A stretch of 64,000 nucleotides of DNA from Prorocentrum cordatum (taxonomy: Eukaryota; Sar; Dinophyceae; Prorocentrales; Prorocentraceae): the NCBI GenBank assembly GCA_963575745.1, contig CAUYUJ010022527.1:58341-122340 (forward strand), read 5' to 3'. The stretch's first letter is position 1. Each line of letters starts with the position of its first letter. The notes under the pieces are model-generated. The model was not told the origin of the DNA. It did no database searches and saw only the letters and a program-made list of their open reading frames with translations. The position numbers and the translations under genes were made by a program. This document shows positions 54,764-64,000 of the stretch, piece after piece.

Positions 54764-54870
54764 ATGAACATGCTGAGTTGGAGAAGCAGGAGGATATGGA
54801 TCATGAACGCATGGATTTGGAGGCGCAGGAAGAAGAGGATGAGGATGTAAGCGAGGGAAAGCGACCATAT
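50497..54870. repeat. GAT-rich tandem array with recurring GAT-free boxes
   Basis: About 4.4 kb dominated by imperfect GAT/GAC triplets. It is punctuated by boxes resembling CCCTGTGCAAAACGGTCTGC followed by CGCGCATGA, at about 50497, 51761, 52404, 52833, 53117, 53862 and 54095. Upstream of most boxes is a GAG-rich stretch. Read in one frame, the boxes give ALCKTVCRA-stop, NLCNTVRRA-stop, TLSKAVRRA-stop and similar, preceded by acidic residues. The array looks like repeated duplication of a 0.3-1.3 kb unit that once ended a reading frame. The poly-Asp, poly-His and poly-Met frames are artefacts of the triplets. A possible eighth start (acidic stretch without a box) lies at 54775-54860. Confidence 0.85.
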
Positions 54871-55384
54871 GATATGAGTGTATACATGTGTGTTTGACGT
54901 GTTTGGTTCTTTCGAGGTCTCTTTGGACACCTCCAGAGACCTTCGGGGGCAGGGACCGTCCTGGTTGATTCGGGGCTGCTTGGTTGCAGCCTGGCCAAAA
55001 GAGCACCTTCTGCCCCGAGCCGAGCGTTCGTTGGATCCCTTGGATCCGAATGGCCTCTCCCTCGGCATCAGGGGCCGCCCCTCCATATGAGCTGCGGTTG
55101 GCTGCTCTCATGGGGAGAATACGTAATAAGGAGGCCTCAGCTCGAGGCCAGTAACTTGAGCCCGAGCTCATTATTTAGTGCTGTGCACTTTCCCCGAATG
55201 GGCATTCCATGCTCCCCTCCCAAGAGACCCCTGACCATCGGACACGAAGTTCTCGACAGTCGCCGTCTCCGCGCGCCGCGGGGCCGCTCCCTCTGGGGGC
55301 GGGATCTGTCCATGAGCGCAGGCCCCTTTGGGCAGAGCAGTGGCCCAAAGCGTTCACAGCCATCGATCCTCCTTCTTCGCTCTC
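54871..55384. other. Unassigned spacer
   Basis: No gene recognised in about 500 bp of mixed composition. Confidence 0.35.
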
Positions 55385-56185
55385 TTCTCTGGACCATCCT
55401 CCTTTCCTGCTGGCCCCTTCTCCCTCCTCCCTTCTCCCCCGCCTCCTCCCTCCTCCTCCTCCTTTTTCTCATCCACCTCTTCCTCCTCCTCCTCCTCCTC
55501 CTCCTCCTGCTCCCGTCCTCCTCCTGCTCCCGTCCTCGTCCTCACTCCCCCTCCCTCCCCGCCCTCCTCCCTCCCGTCCCCTCCCTCCCTCCCTCCCCGC
55601 TCTCCCCTCCCTTCTCCATCCCCTCTCCCCTCCCCCCCTCCCTTGCCCTCCCCTCTCCCCCCTCCCTCCCTCCCCGCTCTCCCCTCCCTCCTCCATCCCC
55701 TCTCCCCTCCCCCCCTCCCTTGCCCCCAAGACTTCTGCGCCGACCCCGCTGCCACCTCCGGCCCGACCGAGACGCCGCCGGCGCTGCGCGCGGGCCAAGC
55801 CCCGCGCGGCCGCGGCTCCGTCGGCCGTGAGCGACGGGGGTCCTGGGGATCGGGGGGTCGGGGAGGCCGGGATCGAAGGTCGGCTCCAACGCAGTCGGGG
55901 GGGGGCCTCGTTGGTGGCTCGTTCCGCCCGCCCGCCCGCCCTGCCTCCCTCCCTCCCTCTCGTGCGCCCTCCTCCCTCCCCCTCGTTCCCTCCTTCCTCC
56001 CTCCCTCCCTTCCCCTCCCTCCCGTCCTCTCGTGCCCTTCCTCCTTCCTCCCTCTTCCCCCCTTCCTTCCTTCCTCCCGCCCTCCCTCCCTCCCTCCCCC
56101 TCCCTCTTATCTTCCTCCTCCCTCCCTCCCTTCCTCTCTCCATCCCTCCTCGTTTCTCATCCCTCCTCCTCCGTTCCTCTTCCTC
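55385..56185. repeat. Pyrimidine-rich (CCCT)n/(CTC)n region
   Basis: CTC repeats at 55450-55510, then CCCTCCCTCC-type runs. An internal duplication near 55590-55725 repeats CTCCCCTCCCCCCCTCCCTTGC. A non-repetitive island occupies about 55730-55910. Long Pro/Ser frames are artefacts. Confidence 0.85.
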
Positions 56186-56281
56186 ATAAACCTGATCCCT
56201 GTCGCACGCCTAGACGTGCCGGTAGGGCGGGCAGGGCGTTTCGCGTGAGGTCTCCTCACAATATTGGATTTTGACGATTGA

Positions 56282-56455
56282 ATGCTGCAACGGCTTCGCG
56301 GATGGAGGGCGGGTCCTTTTGAAAGTATGGTTCTGTTTTGGTTTCGGCGCCGCGCGCATTCGTCTTAAAAGTTCTGCAACAGTTCGAAAGATGGAGGGCG
56401 TTTTTTTTGCAACATGTGGCTCTGGCTCGACGCCGCGCATGCGTCCAGGCAGACG
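56282..56455. repeat. 89-bp tandem duplication
   Basis: TGCAACGGCTTCGCGGATGGAGGGCG at 56285 and TGCAACAGTTCGAAAGATGGAGGGCG at 56374 begin two copies. Both continue to a GCCGCGCGCATTCGTC or GCCGCGCATGCGTC block. Confidence 0.7.
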
Positions 56456-56459
56456 TGTA

Positions 56460-56632
56460 ATGGCACGGTTTGAGTTTGTCAGGACGCAGCCATCACGCCG
56501 ATCCACGGTGCTGAAGTCCCAAGAACGGCTTTCAGGCACGATTTAGGATTGCCAGGATGCAACAGTCACGTTGATCCGCGGCTATGAAGTCCCAGGGATG
56601 GTTAAGGCACGACTGGGGATTTTCAGACGGAT
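56460..56632. repeat. About 72-bp tandem repeat (2.3 copies)
   Basis: Copies start GGCACGGTTTGAGTTTGTC, GGCACGATTTAGGATTGCC and GGCACGACTGGGGATTTTC. The first two share TGATCCGCGG-like and GAAGTCCCA segments further on. Confidence 0.65.
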
Positions 56633-56984
56633 ATCTTCTAACGGGCCACTCCCCGCATTGATCATTGTAGGGACCTGTGAAGTGGGAACTTCGAGGAATG
56701 GCTCATTGCAACATCGTTGATGCGTCTCGGGTGTTTACTCTGATCCTCCTCCCCCTCATCCCCCCTCCTCCCTCCTCCGCCTCCTCCCCTCGGGGCTGGG
56801 AGGCAACCTGATGGCATTGGAGGCGCTGCTCTCGGGCGCTGTCTTTCCTCCGTGGGCCTCCAGATGCCTCGTGGGGCCCCCAGGGGGTTCTGGCCTGTGC
56901 GCCTCCCGGACAGGCGCTGTGGAGAAGCTGCAGGACGCCAGGATCTCAGGGCCTGGCCGAGCCTACGTGAGGGCCCCCAGGCCC

Positions 56985-57052
56985 CCCCACCCACCCACAC
57001 ACGCACACGCACACACACAGACACAGACACACACGCACACACATAGCAGAGA
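56985..57052. repeat. (CA)n microsatellite
   Basis: CACACACGCACACGCACACACACAG-type imperfect dinucleotide tract. Confidence 0.9.
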
Positions 57053-57204
57053 CTGCCGGCGCGCCACCTTCACGGCCCGACGGGGGGTCCTGGGCCCCCT
57101 TTCGCGCTCTCGGCGGCCCTCCCTCCCTTCGGCGGCGCGCCGTGGGGGGGGGCGTGAGGGGGAGCAGGCCTCCTCAGAAGGCGGCGGAGCTGCTCAGAAG
57201 ACCC

Positions 57205-57315
57205 CTGGAGGAGGAGGAGGAGGAGGAGGAGGAGGAGGAGGAGGAAGAGGAGGAGGCGGAGGCGGAGGAGGCGGAGGCGGAGGCGGAGGAGGAGGAGGAG
57301 GCGGAGGAGTGGCAC
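57205..57315. repeat. (GGA)n / (GGC)n microsatellite
   Basis: GAGGAGGAGG followed by GGCGGAGGCGGAGG variants; purines on the + strand. Confidence 0.95.
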
Positions 57316-57999
57316 GGCTCCCCTCGGGACCCCCCTCGGCTCGCGGCGGGGTTGGAGATCGGACCCTGCATGCGGACGCATCCGCTCTGAGCCCGAGGCT
57401 CCCCCGCCGCCGTGGCGCCCCTCTGGGGCGGGGGCGGCCGCGAGAGCGCTCGGCGGCGGAATCCGACCCCTGCCCTGAGCAGGGCTGAGGGTCAGAGAGC
57501 GCCTTCCTCTGGAGGAGCACCAAAAAAGGGACGTCAAGGTGGTCAAACGCCTCGCCAGTTAAGCCAACGAAGGCGTGCAACCTCCAGCCATTCGCTGATG
57601 TCACTGATGTCCAAGGTTTCGACTTGACGCCGAGTGTGGTGCATCAGTTTCAGCTTGACCGAACAGGTTGGTTGCGCCCATTGACGTCCGTTCGGGGTGT
57701 TCTGCAGACCTGCCCCGGCCCTGCCCTCGCCGATCCACGATTCAGAAGCTGCGGTGGTCTGCGGGAGCAGGGTCTGGGGTTCGTCGGACACGTGGCGAGA
57801 TCCGAAGGAGGAGGAGGAGGAGGAGCCCTGCTCCCGCCTCCCACCGACTCGGGAGAGTCGATGGCTGGTGGAGGTAGGGTGCGGATGCTGCCAGCCAGGG
57901 ACGGGGAAGGCGGCCGCGGGCAGACCCACGGACAGCTTCTCGGTCTGCTTCCAGGAAGGGAAGCGGCACCGGTACCGCGACCCCTCTCTTGTGGCCACG
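57316..57999. other. Unassigned spacer
   Basis: No gene recognised; includes a short GGAGGAGG tract at 57807-57825. Confidence 0.35.
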
Positions 58000-58053
58000 G
58001 CTCCTCCTCCTCCTCCTCCTCCTCCTCCTCCTCCTCCTCCTCCTCCTCCTCGA
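58000..58053. repeat. (CTC)n microsatellite
   Basis: Almost perfect CTC repeat. Confidence 0.95.
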
Positions 58054-58059
58054 CTCGCC

Positions 58060-58300
58060 TCGAAGTCCTAGTCAGAACGCGTTCCGGGGGAGGTCCGCGG
58101 AGTATCGGTATCGGCACTTCTGGTGGGACCGAGGTACAAGATCGAGGTCGGTCTGGGGAGGATCGCCTAATGTTCTTCGTATGTGATGGATGTTCTTATG
58201 TATCCTCGGGAGGGTGCCTTTGGATGTCTTGTGTGCTTTGGCTGGCGGAGGGTCGCATGTTCTTGCAGGATGTTCTTCTGTCCGAAGTCTGGCCGCAATT
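58060..58300. repeat. Dispersed repeat R1, copy 2
   Basis: Paralogous to 19760-20000 in the same orientation. It shares GGACCGAGGTACAAGATCGA-type, ATGTTCTTCGTATG, TATGTATCCT, GGCTGGCGGAGGG and GATGTTCTTCTGTCC blocks. Its left end also resembles part of the 11.8-12.3 kb repeat. Confidence 0.75.
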
Positions 58301-59125
58301 GCTTTCACGCTCTCCCATTCTTCGTGCCTGCGACCAGGTAGGGACAGCCACTTGGACCCCCGTCACGGGTTCACAGAGCAGTCCAGGGCGTCTACGACGC
58401 AGCCCTGTCCCGTGCGGTTTTTCTTCCCCGGGGGCGCCTGCCAACTGCTTTCGACTGCGGGGCTGCTTATTTCGGCGGCGAGCCCAGGGGGAAAACGCGA
58501 GGGGGCAGGCCTTCTCGGAATGCGGCGGGCCTCCTCGGCATGCGGCGGGGCCTCTCGGACGCCCCCGCGCCTTTCGAGAGGCCGCCCGCGGCCTCGGAGA
58601 AGGCCTGCAAGGCTCCTCAGAGGGCGCGGGGGCTTCTTGGAGGCCCCGCCGCCGCCCTCGGAGACCGGGCCTGGGCCCGACTTCTCCGCCGGGCTCGCTG
58701 CCGGCGATCACGGGCCCTTCGCGGTGCTGTCGCGTGCCCCTGCCCGCCCGGATGATGCCTCCCGCCGGCCCCGGTGCCCCTCCCCCGGCCTCTCCTGCGG
58801 AGTCCCGCTCCCCCCCCCCCGTGTCAAGGGAGGAAGACCTCCCCGACCCCGAGAATCGGCGTTTACTGAACGGCCGTGGGCGTTTATTGAACAGCCCTGC
58901 CCTGTTCGATTCCTTCCCTGGGTGCGCTTACCGATGAAACGGCTGCGCTTGACGGGGTGCTTCTCATGGGGGTGGATTTGTTGCTCTCTGCCTTGTACTC
59001 CTCCTCGGGCCGCGTAGGGCTGCCTGCCTGCCCCCGCCTCCCCATCCTGAGCCCCCGAACCCACCTCCCGCCCCCGCCCCCCCCACCTCCTCGCGAGGCG
59101 CTCCAAGAGGGCCCTGGCCTTCGAG
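58301..59125. other. Spacer with a degenerate internal duplication
   Basis: 58395-58480 and 58895-58985 share a degraded sequence (GCCCTGTCCCGTGCG or GCCCTGCCCTGTTCG, then CTTCCC-GGG, GCGC, TTTCGACTGCGG or GCTGCGCTTGACGG). Long frames exist but I recognise no protein. Confidence 0.45.
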
Positions 59126-59126
59126 G

Positions 59127-59127
<1 letters not shown>

Positions 59128-59174
<47 letters not shown>

Positions 59175-59189
59175 CCCTGGCCTTCGAGG

Positions 59190-59230
<41 letters not shown>

Positions 59231-59239
59231 ATACGACGG

Positions 59240-59270
<31 letters not shown>
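59128..59270. repeat. (ACG)n microsatellite pair
   Basis: Two ACG runs, each preceded by CCCTGGCCTTCGAGGG, then a (GGC)n run. The repeated lead-in shows that the block itself was duplicated. Confidence 0.95.
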
Positions 59271-59271
<1 letters not shown>

Positions 59272-59435
59272 ACCTCCCTGCCAGCCTCGTCTTCCTCGGC
59301 GGAGGGCGGCGGAAGGTCGGCGGAAGGCTGGCGGATATGCACCCCCAAGAGACGGCGGTTTTTTGGGGGTTCAGGGTTTCCGGAATCGGCCACATGGGGT
59401 GATTGATGGTCGGCGACGGCCAAGAGGGGGTTGAG

Positions 59436-59715
59436 GGGGGAGGGATTTATCATGGCACGGGCCATGGGATCTCCCAGATCTCATGGCCCCCTCTTCTTCT
59501 TCTTCTCCTTCTTATTATTCTTCTTCTTCTTCTTCTTCTTATTCTTTTTCTTCTTCTTCTTCTTCTTCTTCTTCTTCTTCTTCTTCTTCTTCTTCTTCTT
59601 CTTCTTCTTCTTTATTGTTCTTTCAATGCGTCTTCTGGCCGCCCCCCCTGGGCCGCGCACCTGCCTGGGGCCATTGATTTGCGACCCCCCCTGGACGTCC
59701 CTCCCTCTTGGACGC
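59436..59715. repeat. Dispersed repeat with (TTC)n expansion
   Basis: Flanks resemble 18290-18440 (ATCATGGCACGGGCCATGG, CCCCCCCTGGGCCGCGCAC, CCTCTTGGACGCCCC). Between them a (TTC)n tract of about 130 bp (59487-59615) replaces a short AATTATTTC segment. Confidence 0.75.
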
Positions 59716-59721
59716 CCCCCG

Positions 59722-59888
59722 TCGGTCCGAGCAGATGGTGTCGGAAGACAGCGCCGCCTCGCCGATGCATCGCCGACGCGGCTCGATGTGGGGCCTGAGT
59801 TGTTCCGCGCTGGCGTCGTCGATGTGCCGCCGACGTCTCTGATTCATCGGCGATGCGGCGCTATCCTCCGACCCCATCTACTCGGACC
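59722..59888. repeat. Foldback element FB2, copy 1
   Basis: Arms 59722-59769 and 59841-59888 are inverted copies (GGTCCGAGCAGATGGTGTCGG against CCGACCCCATCTACTCGGACC, and GCCGATGCATC against GATTCATCGGC). A related partial copy is at 62019-62140. Confidence 0.8.
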
Positions 59889-61149
59889 CCATCCAGGAGG
59901 CATCTGACCTCCCTCCTGCCCTCCCGCCCCTTGCCTACACCCCTCGGGCAGTGCCAAGAGGGGACACCACCAAGGGGGTCATGTTACCAGCTCCTCTGAG
60001 CAGCGAGGTTCCAGGATCGAGCCTCGAGGAGGTTGCTGGACGATGGGGCTCGCGTTGTTGGTCTCTGGAGTGTTCTTGCGGCCCCATCTCCCTGAGGGAG
60101 CTCCGTTCTTTCGACGAGGTGGCGACCCCCCCAGTGGTGACCCTCCTTGGCACTGCCCAGTCCAAGATCCTTTCCCACCCCCAGCCCCTACAATACCTCC
60201 CTGCTCGTCTCCCCCCGCCTTCCAGCGTCCGCAGGGAGCGGCGGGACCGCTCCGTGCGTGGTCCGTAGCCATGCTGGCTCATGTTTGTGGTTGTGCAGCC
60301 CCCGCTCTCTGGAGATGCGACGCGATTCAGGCCGGTGGGGAAGCCATTCCGCACGACAACATCTTGTCCATCAAGAGCACGTTCCTGGACTGCGATTCGC
60401 CGTGGCTGGAGCGGATCGTCCTGGCCCCGAGGCCCAGCTCCGACCCTTCCGCCACGTCCTCGAGCAGCCTGACTGAGTCGTCGGAGTTGACTATGGCCGG
60501 ACGTCACACGCGCTGATATCCGGTCGTCGCCCCGCGGCGCGCGCTCATCAGTTGGCATCGCATGGAGCGCCGCTGACCCCGCAGGCCCAGCGGAGAGTCC
60601 GCGAGCAGCGAACGAGGCGGAGGGCGGCCGTCGTGAGTACATGTCGAGGACGCAGCGCCCCAGCATGCAGCGCACGACAAAACAAACAGATGAGACTTCA
60701 CATCACCAAGCTGTGTGGTGGGCGCAGCGATATGAACATGTCTGCCTCCTCGACGGGGCCAGTCAATACCCAAGCGATGCGCCGCCAAGTGCGCGCTCAG
60801 GCTCGTCTCAAGCGCGCCGATAACCGCGAAAAGAAAGACGGCATCGCGTCGACGAACATCTCGCTGTAAGGAACCCTCGCCTTCAGTGTCTGGGCCGTTT
60901 CCTCCCTACCACTTCCGCCTCCATGATCATGCGTTTGTCCTCCCTCCGTCTCCTCCGCCTCCGCCTCCTCGTGGCTTGACGAGAGAATGTGGCGACAGAG
61001 CCAGTAAGTCTTGTGCACGAGAGACATTCCGAGGCATTGCTAGATTTTCTCTCTTGTCCTCTCCTCCGAGACGCCATCCCCCTCCAAGCATTTATGTGAC
61101 TCTGAGACCATGTCCTGAAACACGTAGCCGTATATTCAAAGCAATTCCG
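59889..61149. other. Unassigned spacer
   Basis: About 1.2 kb without a confident gene. The + frame near 60270-60515 has a globular-looking stretch (GCAAPALWRCDAIQAGGEAI) that could be an exon, but I cannot assign it. Confidence 0.35.
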
Positions 61150-61460
61150 CCCAAGAGGAGGAGCGGGAGGAGGGTGAGGAGGAGGAGGAAGAAGAGGAGG
61201 AGGAGGAGGAGGAGGAGGAGGAGGAGGATGGAGGATGAGGAGGAAGAGAAAAAGTGGAGGAGGAGGAGGAGGAGGAGGAGGAGGAGGAGGAGCGAGGAGC
61301 GAGTAGCGAGGAGGGAGGAGCGAGGAGCGAGGAGCGAGGAGCGAGGAGCGAGGACGACGCCCGGGGGAGGAGCGATGAGCGAGGCCCGGGGGAGGAGCGA
61401 GGAGCGAAGACGAGGCCAGGGGGAGGAACGAAGGGCGAGGAGCGAGGAGTAGGACGATGA
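61150..61460. repeat. (GGA)n then (GAGCGAG)n purine-rich tract
   Basis: GGA trimers to about 61295, then GAGGAGCGAGGAGCGAG heptamer-like units to about 61455. Both strands show long frames that are artefacts. Confidence 0.93.
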
Positions 61461-61679
61461 GGCGAGGAGCGAGGCGCGCGGGCCAGGAGGAACGAGGCTG
61501 AGCCGCCCCCCTTCCGTGCCAGCCCCGCTGAGGGGAGTTCGGAATGAAGCTCCCCCGGGCAGCGGCCCCCGCGGGCCGGCCCGTGGCGGTGCTCGTGGCC
61601 GTACTGTCCGCCGCGCTGGGCAGGCGGCCGCGCGCCCCGCGCTCCCCTCCTGCCCCTCATCCCCTTCTCCCCGGGCCCC

Positions 61680-61920
61680 CCCTCCCTCCCCCTCCTCCCG
61701 CTCCTCTTCCCCCTGGCCCTCCCCCTCCTCCCACTCCTCCACCTCCTCGCCTCCTCCTCCTCCTCCTCCTCCTCCTCCTCCTCCTCCTCCTCTATTTCTC
61801 CTCCTCCGCCTCCTCCTCCTCCTCCTGCTCCTCCTGCAACTCAACCTCAATCTCCTCCTCCCCATCTCCTCCTCCTTCTCCTTCTCCTGGTCCTCCTCCT
61901 CCTTCCCCCCCCTTCGCTCC
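61680..61920. repeat. (CTC)n pyrimidine-rich tract
   Basis: CTC-rich, the inverse of the purine tract about 300 bp upstream, so the two could pair as large inverted low-complexity arms. Confidence 0.9.
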
Positions 61921-62018
61921 CTCTCACAGCGGCGAGCGTAATGCCACGCCCTCGTGGTTTGGATTCCAGGACCCGATCCCCTGGATGCGCGGTCGCACGG
62001 GTTCCAGTCCTCCCAGAC

Positions 62019-62140
62019 GGGGTCGGAGCAGATGGGGTCGGAGGATCGCGCCGCGTCGACGATGCATCGGCGATTCGGCTCGATGTGGAACCCGATTTTC
62101 TCCACGCCGACGTGACTGATGCATCGCCGACGTCGCCGTC
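62019..62140. repeat. Foldback element FB2, copy 2 (partial)
   Basis: GGGTCGGAGCAGATGGGGTC, GATCGCGCCGC, GATGCATCGGCGA and GGCTCGATGTGG match the left arm and loop start of 59722-59888. The right arm is incomplete. Confidence 0.65.
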
Positions 62141-62760
62141 GTATCGCCGCGTCGTCGTCCCTCCCCCCCGCGCTTATTCATCCTATACATATCAGCTTAA
62201 CGGATACTGTCCAGAGCAGCAATGAGACCAACATAGCATCATCATCATCCCACATGTGCCGGGGATCCTGTTCCTTTGGCAAATAATTGATGCGGCTGCG
62301 GACGCGACAGCATCGAGCATTACTCGCGGCGCGCCGGGGCGCGGAGAGAGCTATGCAGTTCTTTGAACACTCGCCGTAACTGTACCTATCTGTTTGGATC
62401 GGTGTCGGCGACGTTCGTAAGGAGGAGAGCATGGTGATTTTGGCAGCGCTCGGCGCGCACGCCGCCTACTGGGCCACCAACGCGGCGCGCCGCGCGAGGG
62501 GTCTCCCAGCACCTGAAGGCGCGCGGCTCTCCGGCAGGCTCCATTCGACGATGTTGCTGGTCACGGGCCGTCGGGGAGACTTCTCTCGAGCATCTGGCGG
62601 CGCGCAGCCGCGTCGGGCAGGTGAGGCTCGCAGCGTGGCGACGGTTGGTAACACTTGCCCTGTCCCCTCCTCAGCTTCCCTCCTCCGCCTCCGCACTCCG
62701 CCTCCCCGCTCCCTCGTTGCTGTCAGAATCGCGGTGCAGATGATTCAGGCCGGCTGGAAG
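62141..62760. other. Unassigned spacer
   Basis: No gene recognised. Confidence 0.35.
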
Positions 62761-63285
62761 GGCCCGTGATGCAGCCGAGGCGCTCGTCGACGGCGATGCC
62801 CTCCCACCCTCCATCCATCCTCCGCGCCCTCAACCGTCGTTCTCCACTCCCGCCCTGCGCCCCATTTCCTTGCTTGAACCGTGGTGCCGTCCTGTCGGGC
62901 CACTGATGCAGTAACCACGCTCATCGAGGGCGATGGTCCTCTCTTCTCTCCTCTGTCTTCTGCGTCTGCCTCCGCCTCGGTCCTCCGTCTCCCTCCCCGT
63001 GATTCCGTGTGGTGCAGGCCAGCTGGAAGGCTGGTGATGCGGCCGAGACGTTCGTCGAGGGCGCTCCCCTTCCCCTGCCCCCTCCGTCCTCCACCGCCGT
63101 CCTCCGCCTGCCTTCCTCCCCTCCCCTCTGTTTGAACCATGGTGCAGTTTTGACGGGCCGGCTGGAGGGCCAACGATGCGGCCGTGACGCTGGTCGAGTG
63201 CGTTCCCCCTCCGCCCTTCCTCCCTTCCCTCCTCCGCCACCGCCTTTCCCCGTTTTCCTCCCTCGGTGTCCGGTGTTGGTGATTC
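62761..63285. repeat. About 135-bp tandem repeat (4 copies)
   Basis: The anchor GATGCGGCCG-GACG, then a TCGTCGAGGGCG-type sequence, recurs at about 62768, 62904, 63037 and 63174. Each copy continues with a pyrimidine-rich stretch and a TTGAACC-TGGTGC or TGTGGTGCAG block. Confidence 0.8.
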
Positions 63286-63935
63286 TACGCAGTGGTAGTT
63301 GGATTGGTGTCTTGCATTCTGTTTTTGCTGTGCCTGGGTCGCGCGGCGCTGAAGTAGCGTAGTTCTCCGGAGTGCGCGCGCCATTTGCCCGCGGGCCCGC
63401 CGCTTCTGCGCGGGCGGCGCTGGTGTTCCGCCAAGTGTACATGCCAGGCGTTTCGCCTCATCTTGCCCAGAAATCCGCGGTTGGCTTCTTGCGGGCTCGA
63501 GCTGCCGCCCCATCGTTCCGGCGCAGTTCCTCCCGCTATCTCGTCGTCTCCTCCTTTTTTCGTAGACTCGCCTCCGTGATCAGTTTGGCTCAATTTGTTT
63601 CGGTTTTCCCGGCAAGGGCTTGGGCCCAGGGTTGCTCAGACTCCCCGGCCGCGCGCTCGCCGCCTCCGCCTTCCGGTTCCCTCCTGCTCCCTCCCCCCTC
63701 CCTCCATCTTTCCTTTTCAGTGTAAATGTTTGCCCTCCCAATCCCGTTTTTTCTGTGGTGGTGTGCCCTGTCACCGGCACCTGGGTGGAATGTCGCCCTC
63801 CGCCCGGGTGTCGAGAAAAAGCCCTTGATGGGCACGCCCCGGTATAGTGCATGGGATGGACTGCCGGGCGACACGCCTGACCCAGGTGGTCACTGGTCCT
63901 AAGTGGGACTGGTGCCTGGGTCGCGGATTCTGGAG
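63286..63935. other. Unassigned spacer
   Basis: No gene recognised. Confidence 0.35.
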
Positions 63936-64000
63936 GAGGGGGGGGAGTAGGAGGAGGAGGAGGGGGAGGAGGAGGAGGAGGAGGAGGAGGAGGAGGAGGA
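63936..64000. repeat. (GGA)n microsatellite, runs off the window
   Basis: Purine-rich GGAGGAGG tract continuing to the window end. Confidence 0.93.

Noticed and set aside
53887-54897. 336-codon poly-Asp protein and its antisense poly-His partner
   Set aside because: Pure consequence of GAT triplets; the composition changes with frame and no other domain is present.
55087-56250. Long Pro/Ser-rich ORFs resembling extensin-like proteins
   Set aside because: They lie in CCCT/CTC simple sequence, with equivalent open frames in several registers.
57624-58937. 437-codon ORF
   Set aside because: It runs through a CTC tract (polyserine) and the dispersed repeat R1, so it is unlikely to be a single protein.

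Overview
The window looks like nuclear DNA of a dinoflagellate. The evidence is a Ty1/copia polymerase with an HVDD catalytic box, a decayed LINE whose ORF1, endonuclease and C-terminal Cys-rich regions fit dinoflagellate LINEs, and very sparse exons in GC-rich DNA packed with simple-sequence tracts, minisatellites and foldback repeats. Nothing suggests bacterial gene organisation. The species cannot be fixed from sequence alone.

Layout. 1-10909: a 91-bp satellite of about 110 copies, interrupted at 4531-5229 by a degenerate TTGGGGCCTC-type repeat that recurs at 22.1-22.7 kb and 32.3-32.7 kb. 10.9-24.4 kb: foldback elements, a SAP-domain exon, an unidentified but coding-looking exon (15.4-16.1 kb), G-rich minisatellites, a two-periodicity tandem array (16.8-17.8 kb) and dispersed repeats. 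24.4-30.3 kb: a frameshifted LINE pseudogene. 32.8-49.2 kb: an almost pristine 16.4-kb Ty1/copia LTR retrotransposon. 49.4-50.2 kb: a SET-domain gene. 50.5-54.9 kb: a GAT-rich tandem array with recurring GAT-free boxes. 54.9-64 kb: pyrimidine/purine tracts, foldbacks, a 135-bp tandem repeat and long stretches in which I recognise nothing.

The retrotransposon is the centrepiece. Its LTRs (285/286 bp) differ by one indel, it has a 5-bp target duplication GGGTA, and its primer-binding site resembles that for initiator tRNA-Met. ORF1 (about 3,080 codons) carries a Gag-like core, a CCHC knuckle, a domain closely resembling RNA 2'-phosphotransferase (Tpt1/KptA), a RING-H2 finger and an aspartic protease. 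ORF2 is in the same frame beyond one UGA, which sits in a UGA-CGG context with an 8-bp stem-loop 9 nt downstream, the layout of type II viral readthrough signals. ORF2 has two methyltransferase-like segments. ORF3 carries integrase, reverse transcriptase and RNase H.

About 50 short hairpins (5-bp stem, mostly GNNA tetraloop) are scattered through all three ORFs. Their stems covary and they are read in all three reading frames, so the repeated unit appears to be a nucleic-acid structure and not a peptide. I consider the combination of RNA-repair-type ADP-ribosyltransferase, readthrough signal and hairpin family the best candidate for an undescribed system here.
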